NCBI GenBank assembly: GCA_949318235.1
Contig: OX439127.1
Span: 22,054,174-22,118,173, forward strand
DNA length: 64,000 nucleotides
Reading direction: 5' to 3'
Origin: Ecdyonurus torrentis
Lineage: Eukaryota; Arthropoda; Insecta; Ephemeroptera; Heptageniidae
Shown: positions 19,365 through 63,590 of the stretch, piece by piece
Position numbering within the stretch: position 1 is the first letter of the stretch
Layout of the letters: every line of letters begins with the position of its first letter
Position numbers and translations under genes: made by a program
Notes under the pieces: model-generated
The model's input: the letters and a program-made list of their open reading frames with translations, nothing else
Told to the model about the DNA's origin: nothing
The model's database searches: none

Positions 19365-20490
19365 ACTTTACTCTAGGCAATAGAGTAAAATTTCATATAG
19401 AGTAAAACACATAATATAATTGAGTGAATACCTAGCATCTCCACATCTTAACACACCAAAGGCTGTGCATACAGTTTACCCTATCTGTGAAAATGATACT
19501 AAAAAGTCAAACAGTGATATTTATAGAAAGTTAGATTTACCTTGTGGTGCCAGAAAGCAACTGCATCACAGAAAAGCAATATAGCTCATCCAAGCAAAGC
19601 AAATATTACTGGATTTATCTTGCTTTACGATTAATTTTTGCACATTGATGACATTTTTTCCCCCAGTACCCTTTCCCAGCTAACTAAACAAAATTAAATT
19701 TGCTTAAAATAAAATATTTTCCTTAATATTGTAGCTGAATCATCACGATAGTGCGAAAGGTCTATTTAACAATGATGAGTAATAACATGCAATTAAACAA
19801 AGGCCACTATAAAGATTACAATGATACACACACATTGAAATATTGAATACTTTTATTTCAAACTTTTACATATTTAATTAACACACAAATAATATTTTAT
19901 AAGATTTAATTAAAAAGATCCCTTAGAGACATTTGGTCAGTAATAGTTCATAAAATCATTAGAAAGTGAGGGAAGATTGACGAGAGGTCTGTTGTGAGTT
20001 AAGGAATCAACATCGATCAAGAAAAAGGAGTGGGGACATATAATATGTAATGTCACAGTGTTTAATAAATCCAAATCAATCCTCCTTTATGAATATGCCA
20101 AGTAACACTCATCAAATCTGTGTATACATTTCAACATCCAATAACACTTTAATTCACATACAAAGTAGCTTCCAAAAATTGCAATGAATATTATCTATTA
20201 ATTCCACAATTTTAACTTTTTAAATTTTATGAACCATTATTTTATGAAATACTTTAATTTATTAAATATTTTTCATACTTTTATTATTATGTGCCATATA
20301 GATTGCCAGTTTGACATAGTCGCTAAGATATATATAAATATACATCACATCAAAATGTTTCAAGTAAAGTTATGATAAGTGCAGCAAGTATTACTTCTGT
20401 GGCTGTAAACCCTATGTAGAAGCAACACTTTCTGTGCTCAAGATAGCTTTACTTGGAATGTTTATACATGATAGAGACTATATGTATATA

Positions 20491-20668
20491 GGTCAGCGAT
20501 GAAAGAAAAGGAGGTTACATAACATTTTGGTGAGTTAAACAGGTGCAGCATAACGATTGTTATAACCTTACTCTCTTACATGGTATACACATTATTGTAA
20601 CCTTGCATAACCTGCCTAAACTAATCAAAAAGTTTCATAACCTCCTTTTATTGCATCTTTGATATAGG
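20491..20668. mobile_element. TIR element in the probable Bax inhibitor-1 3' UTR
   Basis: The left arm GATGAAAGAAAAGGAGGTTA is mirrored at the right by TAACCTCCTTTTATTGCATC. Arms extend with mismatches to about 60 bp. No coding capacity. Confidence 0.65.
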
Positions 20669-20901
20669 TATATATACGATGTTATGACATAAATATGCAA
20701 AAAAATTGACCATTGAATAAGTTAAAATAAATCTGACTTCTCTGATGAACTATTATAATGTTGGCTTATTGGCTTTGGCTAATTTAGAATATCAGTTTTA
20801 GTTTATTTTCTTCCAAAAATACTTAAAAATTATCAGTTCAACATTGCATTTTTGTTGCCCTTTTCCCTCCCACCCAACCAAGGAAACAGCAATATCCTCA
20901 T

Positions 20902-20934
20902 TTAATCCCTCTTCTTGTTCTTGCTCTCTTGCTC
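20902..20934 (-). CDS. BI-1: Bax inhibitor-1 last coding exon (33 nt)
   Basis: A tiny terminal exon after acceptor TGTTTCAG encodes EQESKNKKRD and stop TAA. It joins in phase 0 to ...ILTKR of the preceding exon across a 1.5-kb intron. The charged C-terminal tail is what the family predicts at this place, which supports this choice over reading through donor AGG|GTATGT. Confidence 0.85.
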   Translation of the reverse strand, partial: EQESKNKKRD

Positions 20935-23900
20935 CTGAAACAGACAAAAAAACAATAGGTTTAGACTTTATAACAACAATTAATTTTAAATTATCTTATT
21001 ATGAGAAATATAACCCATATCTTATTGCAACACTACACTTGGGACGCTACACTTCATTACCTCCCCTCCCTTCTCTACATAGTTTATACTATAACTTGAT
21101 CGAAAATTAACAATTTGGGAAACATTGGGGCCTAGGAAATAGTGTACTTCAATCTGACAAGAACGCTTTCTGCAAGAGAAAATAATTTTAGATCCAGGAC
21201 AAATGAAACAAATATATATAATATAACAAGGGCATACACTAACAAAATAAATACGGATTTGATTTAGATAATGGAGACAGTGCACCAGTCAATTTTAGCA
21301 CTTCATATCTAACCATGGACAGCCATTTTGACCTTCAGAGACTTTTCAGCATGACAAGGAGAGAGAAGTCCACACACTAATTTCAGCCCAAAAAGCTGGA
21401 CATTTTCATTCGCTATTTCAAATTTAAATTCCTTATCTTTGGAAACAGCTATAAAATTGTTTCACCTAAAAGTCGCTCCAGTTGCCTTGTATGGCATTGA
21501 AAATTTCTGGTATGTAATGTATGTCTATAACAGACTTTAAAAATCTAGAATCTGTTATGTCTCGGTATATAAAACGGGTACTTTGCCTATCAAAATTTAC
21601 ATCGTCAAGGCTGGTTTATGAGCTAGCAGGGGAGGAGTTATTTGTAACATACTACAAATGAAATTGTAACTTTTAATTTTAAAAACAGATAATTATATTA
21701 AATTTGTTAGGAGAGATTCAGTAAAACTGAAGATATCAGCCTGGCCTTCTATAATACCCCTGCATTTACCGGTAATATAAATAGGTGGAAAGGCCCAAAC
21801 TGTACAGACAGGCATGTCATTACCCGTTACGGGGTGCATGGTTTCCACCATGTAATCTGTCAGATTAAAGAATATCACGATTGTAGTGATAAATGTGTAT
21901 GTATGTTATGTGGTGGCCTCTGTACTAGGTACCACTTACTTCACTGTCCATCTTGGACTCTGCCATTAAGTCATTATGCAAAACTGTCGACGTGTAGCAA
22001 TGTATTTATGATATGTTTAATAAATAATAAATTTCATTATTATTAATTAGATGTTATGATTTGGATATTATTATATGTTTATAATAAATTAAATAATTAT
22101 TGAATGTTTAGATGTATGTTGTACACACATTGTGTTTCATAAATAAATAAAAAAGGTGGACTACTGGAGCTTTTGCAGTTAGACTGCTTTTTCTGCATCT
22201 GTTTTTTTTTTTTTTTTTTAATCTACAGCTCAAGTATGGAATTAATGACAGACTAACAGTTAGGGAAGACAACATTCCAAAAGTTGGTATACATCCAACC
22301 ATTAAACCAAATTGGAAGCCAGGGATTTAAAGCCTAGGGCAGCGGTCCTTCATACCCCTTTTCTTATCATTTAATGATTTGTTTTCAGCCAATAGTAAGA
22401 CCAACTAGGTAGAATAATATGTACATACCCTTTTGGTGAGGATGATGAGCACACGGCGGAAGATGCCAACCAGGTCAATGAAGAGGTCAACTGAATGAGC
22501 AATGAAATCATTATCTCCAAGACGACGCTTCTCAATGATCAGTTGGGTGTCATACAGTACGAATCCACACATAGCCAGCAAGCCTAGATAGACGTTCACC
22601 TGGAATCACATTGCACAGTAAATTATTATAAGATATTTGTATGCTATGATAAATTTTAAAGAAACGGATAGGAGAAACCTAGACATGATGGTTCATTTTC
22701 CTTAATATCTTTTTGTATGCAATAAATATATCTATTAACAGTACATCCATTTGATTTATTCATGCTATAATTTGATTTGTCATTGCTATTGGACTTACAT
22801 TGAAGACCAGATTTGAGCCGCCAAAGACAAGAGATCCAATCATAAGCATCATCATAAGGTTGATGAAAGCCATCAGTGGTGCACCTAGATACAGCCATTT
22901 GCCTCGTTCCGACAACAGAGCACAGCCAGTAAATGAGAGGAATACAACAGCTGTTCCCAGGAGAGCAGTCACTACCAGGGAGGGATCCACGTGGATTGCC
23001 AGCATCAACAGAGGCACTAGGTTGGTGCCTGAAAGCAAATAACAAAAATAATTAACATCAAGTGGAAAAAAAAAATGAGTTCATGTAAGTTGTTTTGTTA
23101 CAGTCTATGGTTTAAGCATATAATACTAAAGATAATGACAAACTGCAAACATCGTTATGCAACAAAATGCTCTTACTTGAGATACTAATAAAAATATTGT
23201 CCATTTTCATAAGCCCTAGTAACAATTTGTTACAGTGATGTTTATTAATCTGAGTGACATCACAGCAACAAGGGTTTACATGGTTTTAAAATAGAGGAAA
23301 GCACAGCTATGTTTGTACTATTGCACTTTCGTAGGGCTTAAGTGTATGGGATAAAAAAATATATATATGTATATATATAATAAAAAATGCTTCAGATTAT
23401 TCACGAGGAAACAAATTCTTACCTATACAGAAAGCAAGTGCAAGGAGGAGTCCAATACGCATAATCATGTTCTGTTTGTTGTTACTAGTGGCTAAGAGAC
23501 CAACGAGGAAGAGTAGTCCAGCTAACTGAGTAAGGAGTCCAGGTTGGATGAAACCAACTCCAGGATAAGCCAGTCCCAGCCATGCGGCCGTACCAGCACA
23601 TAGTGTAGACAAGCAGACGCACCCATACACATTGGCAAGGTGAGTACGAACTTGAGGTTCACTGAAACAAAACAAAGTTCAGTGTAGTTAAATAACAAGT
23701 TGGTAGTATTTAGTAATGAAATATTTGGCCTTCTATAGGGTGTGTACGCATGACGTCATTCTGAGTGCTTTTCGATGCTCTTCTTGAGCAATGAATAACA
23801 TTGCTCAGCATAGGACAAACGTAGTTTTTGGCTATTTTCTTTGGAAAATTAGCTATTTTTTGGTCATTTTAATTTTCTTGCATACTTGAGGCACTAATTC

Positions 23901-25225
23901 AATGTGCTAACAGCATCAATGCTCTCAAAAAATTTGCGAAGTATTTTTAAACTGGCAAAATGTGCTATTTTCCTATACCGGCCAATGTTATTTAGTACTC
24001 ACTTATGACGTCGACTTTAACATGAATGAAACCACCCTATTTGAAGTTAATTTAGTGTATACATGGCTAAAGAACTACAAATTCAAGCAAATGAGTTATT
24101 GCCACATATGACATTATTTGATAATAAGGGTACAGTACTATAAAAATTTAATTGATTTAAATTCATGCATTATTTATTAGGGAAGGGGGGGGGGGGGAGA
24201 CGAGCGCACTCGCACACAAAAAACACATGATTCATTAACCCAAGGCTTACTCAAGGCCATAATGGTTATCAGCTAATTCACAGTGATAAGCACTTTTCAT
24301 CATTTGAATGTAATATGTTACTGAAAAACAAGAGCCTTGAGTATGATGCAGTATATAAAAGTACTTACTAGAATTATTTATGCCATGGAACTAGAAATTG
24401 TAGCTTAAATAAATGTATGATAATGCATACTTTACAGAGGGGGAGGGGTACTAGCAAAAATGTGAGTTGTGTGACGAAATACAAGAACTTGCAACTTGTT
24501 GCCCATCCCTATGCAATGTTTCGAAAAGTTTATAAAACTCGAATATTCATAATTTAACATCTTCAATAATTTAATATACATTAATTTTATGACATATCAC
24601 GCAACATCACTTATGCATGAACATCACTTAGGCATGCGAAGTGTATGTATAAATAATATAAGAAGTTGAAAGACATGACGCAATGTTAATTAAATAGTTA
24701 ATGTGCTGTGCAGTCTCGTTGCCTGATTATACTGCTGTCGTATTAACACTTATTTGACAGTTACTGTGACAGAATTATGATGACAGATGACAGAAGGCTC
24801 ACCATACAAACATACATGCACAACAAGAAAAAAATATATATTGGAAGACAAGGGGGGAAAAAAACAGCCTCTCCCGATCCTCCTGTTACCATAAACGATT
24901 AAGGGCATATTTATATCTTGAAATTGATAGGAATAATAATAAATATCATTAATACAGAGTTTTCTCCCAAAGAGGTGTTATCTTGGCAGTTCATGTTTAA
25001 CTTTCTGTTTGTCCAAAAAGATATGGGCTACGCTACGTGTCGCCAAACTAAGTACGATTATATAAGTGATTACTGAAATATTTTACTTTTATAATGATTC
25101 CCATTATTGTCAATATAGTTTAAAACACTTTTTTGCTAACGTCAAAGATAAATTAAAAATATTAAATATACTTACAGCTTCGATTTGAAGGAGTGCACAA
25201 AATTCTCAGCGAACTGCGCTGCCAT
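20902..25225 (-). CDS. BI-1: Bax inhibitor-1 (TMBIM6 family)
   Basis: Five coding exons in transcript order: 25225-25176, 23661-23423, 23028-22799, 22599-22429 and 20934-20902. All splice sites are GT-AG with matching phases, giving 240 aa, the usual length (human about 237). Bax inhibitor-1 is a multi-pass ER protein that suppresses ER-stress death and leaks Ca2+ in a pH-dependent way. The N-terminus MAAQFAENFVHSFKSKLEPQ is short and cytosolic, followed by six or seven hydrophobic helices. The family signature CGFVLYDTQLIIEKRR holds Asp190; Asp211 and Asp215 follow in VDLFIDL. These correspond to the conserved aspartates that gate the channel in family members. The last exon, only 33 nt, encodes the charged tail EQESKNKKRD, like the basic tail of other members. 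It is convergent with the E2 gene and in tandem with ChAT. Confidence 0.97.
22647..22690. mobile_element. Solo end of MITE family C in Bax inhibitor-1 intron 3
   Basis: It matches the outer end of the element at 17829 (TGATAAA...GGATAGGAGAAACC) and then diverges. The intron is only 199 bp, so a fifth of it is transposon-derived. Confidence 0.6.
23736..24039. mobile_element. MITE, family A, copy 2
   Basis: A 304-bp copy of the element at 3401, in Bax inhibitor-1 intron 1. Ends are TAGGGTG and CACCCTA, with A/T-rich TA-containing borders. TGACGTCA lies 15 bp inside the left end. Confidence 0.85.
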
Positions 25226-25620
25226 TTTGAATCGAATGGCGATTGGAAAAATCGAGCACAAACAAAACAAATTCAGAGTAGCCAACTGGCAAAAAATAAC
25301 GGTAAAATCAGAAAGATCTAGTCAGGATCTAGTTTTTGTCTCTAGAAGTAACTAGAAAATGAAATGTCAAGAAATCAATAATTATTTCAAGGTCAAATAT
25401 CAATTGACTTTTAATTGTGTATTCTGAAATACAATTACCATGCAAATATTTGCATAAAACTTATATAATGCAGAATTGAACAAGGAATATTTTCAAGACG
25501 CGCGCGCTGATATAAAATGTAATTATATATATTATATAATAAATAATAATTATCATAAACATACCTTATTTTGATCGAAATATTAAATAAAATATGAATA
25601 ATATATATATTATGATATAT

Positions 25621-25678
<58 letters not shown>
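25621..25678. repeat. (TA)n microsatellite
   Basis: About 29 TA units followed by TAATA variants, upstream of Bax inhibitor-1. Confidence 0.9.
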
Positions 25679-25682
<4 letters not shown>

Positions 25683-26099
25683 ATATAATATAATATATAT
25701 ATTATAATATATTATATTATTATAATATTATAATTATTATATATATATTTAAATGTGAATATTTTCACAATGGTTTGAACTTTGATATAAATATCTTTAA
25801 AAAAAATTGCATAAACTTCCTGCCATATATTATTATTAATTTTACTCTCTTCGTCTTCCTTTTTTAGCCTATCCGCGCATCCTTTATTCTCTTTATATAT
25901 ATATTATACAATCATTATTTTAAGATATGATCAGTCAATATGTTAAAAAAAGTTTTATAATTTATAAGGAAGAATTTGATAAAAATAATGTCAGACTTCC
26001 TGAAAGGGAAAAAAAATATCCCTGGGAGTCATATATAATATATAATATTGTTTTATATGTAGAAGATGCTCTGAGAATGAGGAAGACTAAATAATTTTA

Positions 26100-26250
26100 G
26101 GGGGTAATTTTATTTCATATTCCCTTTTCATATTTATTTTCATGCGTGTCCTGAGCTAACACATACGTGAATTTTTAATTTTTGAGTTCATTAAGTATTT
26201 TTAATTAATTTTTGAAAGTCACAAAATGACGTCACAGGCTGCAAATTTTT
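26100..26250. mobile_element. Single arm of foldback MITE family B
   Basis: It starts GGGGGTAATTTTATTTCA and runs through GTTCATTAAGTATTTTTAA to ATGACGTCACAGGCTGCAA, matching the left arms at 58958 and 60548. The opposite arm is missing. Confidence 0.75.
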
Positions 26251-26270
26251 CCTATGTCCACATGCATGCA

Positions 26271-26450
26271 TGACCCAAAGCCTTTCTTTAGCCCCATGGT
26301 AGCCCCTCTTGCGCTCATCCTGCGAGATATGCAACTCGTTAGAACATTTTGTATAGTAAAGCCGTAACTATGACGTAAAAGATACGGGAATGGTTGCATA
26401 AATCGCAGGATGATCACGAGTTTGCGGGGCTACGGAAGGGCTTTGGATCA
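26271..26450. mobile_element. 180-bp TIR MITE next to the family B arm
   Basis: The left end TGACCCAAAGCCTTTCTTTA is mirrored at the right (GGGCTTTGGATCA). The arms share TAGCCCC, ATCATCCTGCGA or CTCATCCTGCGA, and ATATGCAAC or TTATGCAAC, over about 70 bp. Confidence 0.7.
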
Positions 26451-28895
26451 TCATATATGAGTTTATGAACAGTTCTTCTTATTATCTAACATTAAAGAAG
26501 CCATATTGTAACCCCTGAACTTTCTCTTTAACGCGAAAACAGATCTAAGAGATTTAAAAATAAATAAAATATTGTGATGTTAATTTTGTAATTTTATTTG
26601 TTATCATTCTTATTACAACAACGATTTACAGATCTGAAATTATCTTTTTTGAACAATATTACAATATTATTATATTATTAATTTTTTTTTTAAATTCTTA
26701 TTACTCACTGATATTTTTGATGAACACAAAGTAGTATGAATACAGGTGCATGATGGTGCTAAAACTTTAAAATCATTAGAAACTAATATAATAGGCCTAT
26801 CAAGTAATTTTTACAATAAACATAAGAAGGAAAAAGGAGAATGTGAATAATAATTAAGACAATTGAAAAAAAAAAGGTGAGATAATAAGAAGAGTGAGAA
26901 AGTGAAAATATAAAGTTGCTTGCGTGAGTACTGCTATAAACTGTATCGCAATTACAAAGTACAGGAAAATTGTTGATTTCCAATCTCTTTGAGTAATAAT
27001 CAGAATTTATCGTGGCTTCTGCCTAGCATGAGTCATTAGTTGAAGCACATTTGATTACAAGTTGAATTAGATCACCCCACGGCAATCGGAGGACAAACAT
27101 TTTGGTCCCGCATAGTGCAGTTAATAAAGTGAGTCGAATTTCATTGATAGTGTGAATTTGATTCAACCATTAAATAATTTATGTGATAAATAAGTTTTTT
27201 TACTAATATTTTAATATTTTTGTTTAAGATATCTGACTCTTTCTTTTGTCATTCCCGATTGCCGCTGAAAAAAAAAAGTTTGCAACAAAATTTATATACG
27301 TAGGCTCAAAATAATAAAAATGAAGGTCATTTAAAAACAAACATATCATGGCCACTAAAAAAAAAAATACAAACACTTTGCAACATTGAGCTATATTATG
27401 CTAAAAACTTGGGTTGATTTTCTTAATACATAAACACTACATCAATGAATAAGTTGAATATATTATAGGAGTTACGATCATATTATTATGATTTTGGATA
27501 TTGATTTTTTTTAATAACATCTACACACACGAGAATAGTACATCAACTATATTTTGCTAAATATTTTTTTTTTTCATGGATAAATTTAAATACATTTAAC
27601 AAGAGCACACATGGATTTTTCTAACTTTTTTTTACACAGTTTTAAAAGCCTTAAAAGCTGTGATATTTATTCTACTTTGATATTGCTAGTACACGATTTT
27701 TTTTTCCGTAAACCTAGTCGATGAGCGTTATATTTTATAATTATTTACAATACGGTTATAATATTAAACATAAATTCTATATAACGATTTTTTTTTCTTT
27801 ACAATAAAATCTTTAAACACAGTAACAAAGTAAAATTAAAATATAATTTCTATTCTAAACATGTTCTCTATATCTATGGAAAAAAGTAGTAATATCAATA
27901 GTTATTGAAAACTTACATTTTAAATTTAATAATAATAATAATTTGGTTAAAATAAATGTATCTGGAATAGTCTATGAAGTGGATACTTAATTCTTTAATC
28001 AATTTTTAAATTTTTAGAATACCCTTTTAGTGTTAACTTCACAACTTGGTGGTTGGTCACCTCATCGTTACGTCACCACATAAGGAAATTTTAACTCTTT
28101 TGGCATTGATTAAAATATTTTTTTTCTTCTTAAACGTAAATTATTGTTGATTCTGACATCCTAATGATTTTTTTATGACCAATAATATTTTTTTTCTTGA
28201 AAAGTAAATTTTCAATAACTTTAATATATATGAGGGGGGTGATTACATTTTACAACAGTGACTTTACCCCCAATACGATATAAAATAAATCACAAAAGAG
28301 ATCTGTCTTGGATGTTCCTCCATTCAGTTTTAACATTTGTGCTATAAAGGTGCGTATAATATTATGTGCGTATATTATATTAAATTATAGAAATGAAAAA
28401 ATTAATAAAAATAAAAAGTAAATTAAAATATTTAAGAAATTGCGAATCGGTAAAATAATCTTCTCTTTTATTACATATAATTTGAATATTAATTTTAAAT
28501 ATATTTAGTGATCCCACATAACTACGTATGAGAGAAATGCAACAAAGTTTCCAATCGAAAAAAAAAAAAAAAAAAAAAAAAAAGTTTTTTTCTATATCAG
28601 AGACAGATAACTTTTGGAGATACCATATTACTTAATACTACACATGAAAGTACAACACACACATTATAAATTGTAATTATTACATTATGTTATGACTATA
28701 TAAATGTTTTTTTTTTTTTTTTTTTTTCAGTTTATGTAGTAGTTAAGTTTGATCTATTTTCAAGCACTTTTTCTATCTATAATAAGCTTTTTATTACGTT
28801 GAAAATAATAAAAATTCTTACGTGACTTTCTGCACAACTTAAGATAAAAATAGCAATAATATTCATAAGTATTTTAAACTGCCAAAATATTTATT

Positions 28896-28898
<3 letters not shown>

Positions 28899-28938
<40 letters not shown>
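28899..28938. repeat. (TA)n microsatellite followed by poly-T
   Basis: About 20 TA units run directly into a T tract. Confidence 0.9.
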
Positions 28939-28947
<9 letters not shown>

Positions 28948-31124
28948 TTTTGCGGCAAAATTCTCATATAGTTTATAAAATTAGCAGGAAACTGATAAGA
29001 AAAAAATACTTTATATTTAAAAATTGATAATCATTTGGTTATTCATATTTCATTCAATGAAACATGTTGCAATAATATATAATATCTTTTTCTGATAATT
29101 TAATAAAATTTGTTATATAAGCACTATCATATAACACCAGCTTAAATACTTATATCTCTTCAAATGATACATTATCAATATGATATTAAATTTTTAATAA
29201 TACTTTTATGTAATTTATTGAAATAAATCAGATTTAAAATATATATTTAAATATATTAACAATAAATAATAAAATTTTATTGCTGGTCTACAGCTTATTT
29301 GTGAATAAAATTATATAATAGTACCACAGCAAATTTTGAAAACGTAATAATATAATTATAACTAATAAATATATTTATTTATTAACAATGATAGGCATGC
29401 ACAATAAATAGTGATTTTTTTTTTCGCAGTGCTAATAAAGATTATAATATAATACTTTTCTAGTAAATAACTTTTTCTTCTTCTTCTTACTTTTTTTTTT
29501 CTTTTTTCTTGCATTTCTACAATATAGTATATAATAAGTTCTGTAAATAAGTCTATTATTATATCCGTCATTGTCATTTATTTGACACTAATAATTTAAT
29601 AATATATTATATGGTTAACTCTATACAATAGTATTTTTGTTATCACATTTATTTATACTTTACATTTAATACAAGCAGAAACATTAGTAAATATATTTAT
29701 ATATACGATAAACAAGAATGAGAGCATTTTCTATGACATTTGAGACTATACATTTGAGCCTGATAAACTAAAAAATATTTATTATTATTAAGATATTTTA
29801 TATTGATATTATGATATGTATGTTTTACAACTTTATATGTTTAATTATATTGTTAAAACAACAAGTTATTTAAAGTTATATGGACATTTACACTGATATT
29901 GTTATAAAACATTTATTTAAAAATCTTTTCTTTTTATTGGGACGAAGGTGAGAAAATATTAAAACTGTTTAGTAATGTGAAATTAAAGAAATATAGGCAT
30001 TTTGCACAATTGTCTATTTTTTCAAAAATAGAAGAGTGAATAGTCACCTTTCTACAAAAATTGCACTTAAATTACGCATTAAAAATGTTAACATAAATTT
30101 GGGTTTTAGATGTTGTTAAAATTATATCATTATGTGCGAATTTTCAAAAGTTATAGTTGCATTTAGTTTCATGGTAATAGAAATATAAGAAATTCCTTTA
30201 AATGAGTTTTTTTTTTTTTTTTTTTTTTTTTTCAAAACTTTTTACATTATATTACACATGTAAACATAGAGAGAAGCTAAAATGTTTAACAAAAAAATTA
30301 TTATTATTTATAAATATTATTTAATTACGTTTATTATATTTTACATATAGACTTCACAACATTAAAATCCAACGTGATTTTATACAACACGGCACACAGA
30401 TATAGTAAGTTAAGTTAACGCGTTAAACGTTAATACGTATTACTGTAGTTTCATTTTTTTTATAAGCGCACATTTATATTACATTATAACAGTAGTTGCT
30501 TGAAAATTAATTTTATAAGATTATTAAGTATTTTTTTTATATTGAGCAACAATTTTAAATTAAAAAAGAAATAGCAAAATAATAAATATTAGTTGAGAAC
30601 AACACCAGACTCAAAAGCTGTGAAAATAACTCTCATACATATATATTTTTTTTTCTTTCATGTTCTATTTATTTTATAACACTTAAACAGTGAATATATC
30701 ATGTGTTGGCTCTATAATGGCCACAGTTATTGACCATTTATTATTAAAACTAGAATTTAGTCCATAAATTCTAGTGATATGTGTAGAATAACAATAAGAG
30801 AATACGGATATTTTTGCGGTAACTCAAATTAGCCAGAGTTACTAACGCTCTAAATTAGCCCGCTACGGAGAATCGCTTCTGATTTAAAACCATATTACAA
30901 TTTTCAAGAATGAATACGATATTATAATAAAACAATTATAATATTAGACGTTTTAACTATAACATTCTTTTAATGTTGCTTCAAAAAATTAAAATTTAGC
31001 TAAATATTTTGTAACTTACGTTCTTCTGCTATTTTTTCTACGTATTTTACGTATGCAACAGTGGGTTTATTAGAAAAAAATGTATGCATAATTGAAGCAA
31101 TCTATAATGTAGAGAAGAGAAAAA

Positions 31125-62675
<31,551 letters not shown>

Positions 62676-63107
62676 CCTGCAACATTACATTTCAAAACTC
62701 ATCAATATTTCTGTTATTTATTCAATTCAATATTGAGTTACACACTTTGTCGTATTGTTATAGAAATCATTCAATTAGATAAATGTGTTTCTCTCTAAAA
62801 TGTTTACTTTCACATTTGGTATCCTCTGATATATGCTTTCATATTTCTATAAATCATTAATTGTTTAATGAGCGTAAACTATTTTAATTACATCACTGTT
62901 GTATATAATTTAGATAATATGCGAGGTACACGAGATAAAGTTTTGCAGTTAATTTACGTCAAATACAAATAATAACAATTAAAAAATATAATAATAATAA
63001 TAAATTCAATTACATTTTTTTAAACTTCTTCCTCCCATTTCCCCTTTTATTTGTAATTATAAAGGGAGTAAAATATTCTACATACATTTACACTATAAAA
63101 GAAATTT

Positions 63108-63445
63108 GAATTTGCAACGTTATATGGGAAATTCGTATAAATATGCGAGAGTGGTGGCTCATCTCCGACCACAAACTTAAGAAAAGAGGAGAAATCGTTG
63201 TCACCCTGTAATTCACGTATTTAGTGACCAATACTAGACCTATTTTCTGTACTAGCTGCTTGCTGCATGCAACGTACAGACGACCAAAAAAACAGAGACC
63301 AAATCTTGTATATCACTAAAACCACGTGAAATGCCAGTGACAAAAATGTTTTCTATTTTCTAAAGTTTATAGTGTGAGATAAGCCGCTCACCAACCACTC
63401 TCATATGTTTATACGATTTTCACATATTTTGAACGCTGCAAATTC
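63108..63445. mobile_element. 338-bp TIR MITE upstream of ChAT
   Basis: The left end GAATTTGCAACGTT and right end AACGCTGCAAATTC are inverted. The arms also share TCGTATAAATATGCGAGAGT, mirrored as CTCTCATATGTTTATACGA. Arms are about 65 bp. Confidence 0.8.
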
Positions 63446-63477
63446 AGTTTTCTCTGATAGTATCTGTAGATATCCTG

Positions 63478-63590
63478 TTATATAAAATAGGACTCTATTG
63501 CCTTAAAGTAAAGCTAGTAAAGACATATAGAATAAAATTGGATTCTGCATATGCCTTTATTTTAAGGCAATAGAATCCAATTTTATATAA
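63478..63590. mobile_element. Small foldback repeat upstream of ChAT
   Basis: The left arm TTATATAAAATAGGACTCTA plus TTGCCTTAAAGTAAAG is mirrored at the right by CTTTATTTTAAGGCAATAGA plus ATCCAATTTTATATAA. The whole is about 113 bp with a spacer of about 40 bp. Confidence 0.75.

Larger units (their letters stand above)
17400..20901. other. Spacer between convergent E2 and Bax inhibitor-1 genes
   Basis: No coding exon is recognised. It holds the 3' ends of two convergent genes and three MITE-like inverted repeats (17829-18071, 19229-19364, 20491-20668). On the minus strand the part nearest 20902 should be 3' UTR of Bax inhibitor-1. Possible minus-strand AATAAA signals lie near 20649 and 19850. 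Confidence 0.4.
25226..31124. other. Spacer between ChAT 3' end and Bax inhibitor-1 start
   Basis: No gene is recognised. The left end should hold the Bax inhibitor-1 promoter on the minus strand; the GC-richer patch 25200-25300 with ATTTTGAATCGAATGGCGAT is the likeliest 5' UTR. The right end should be 3' UTR of ChAT. The rest is strongly AT-rich with (TA)n at 25621-25678 and 28899-28938, and poly-A/T tracts at 28557, 28708 and 30210. A MITE pair lies at 26100-26450. Confidence 0.4.
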
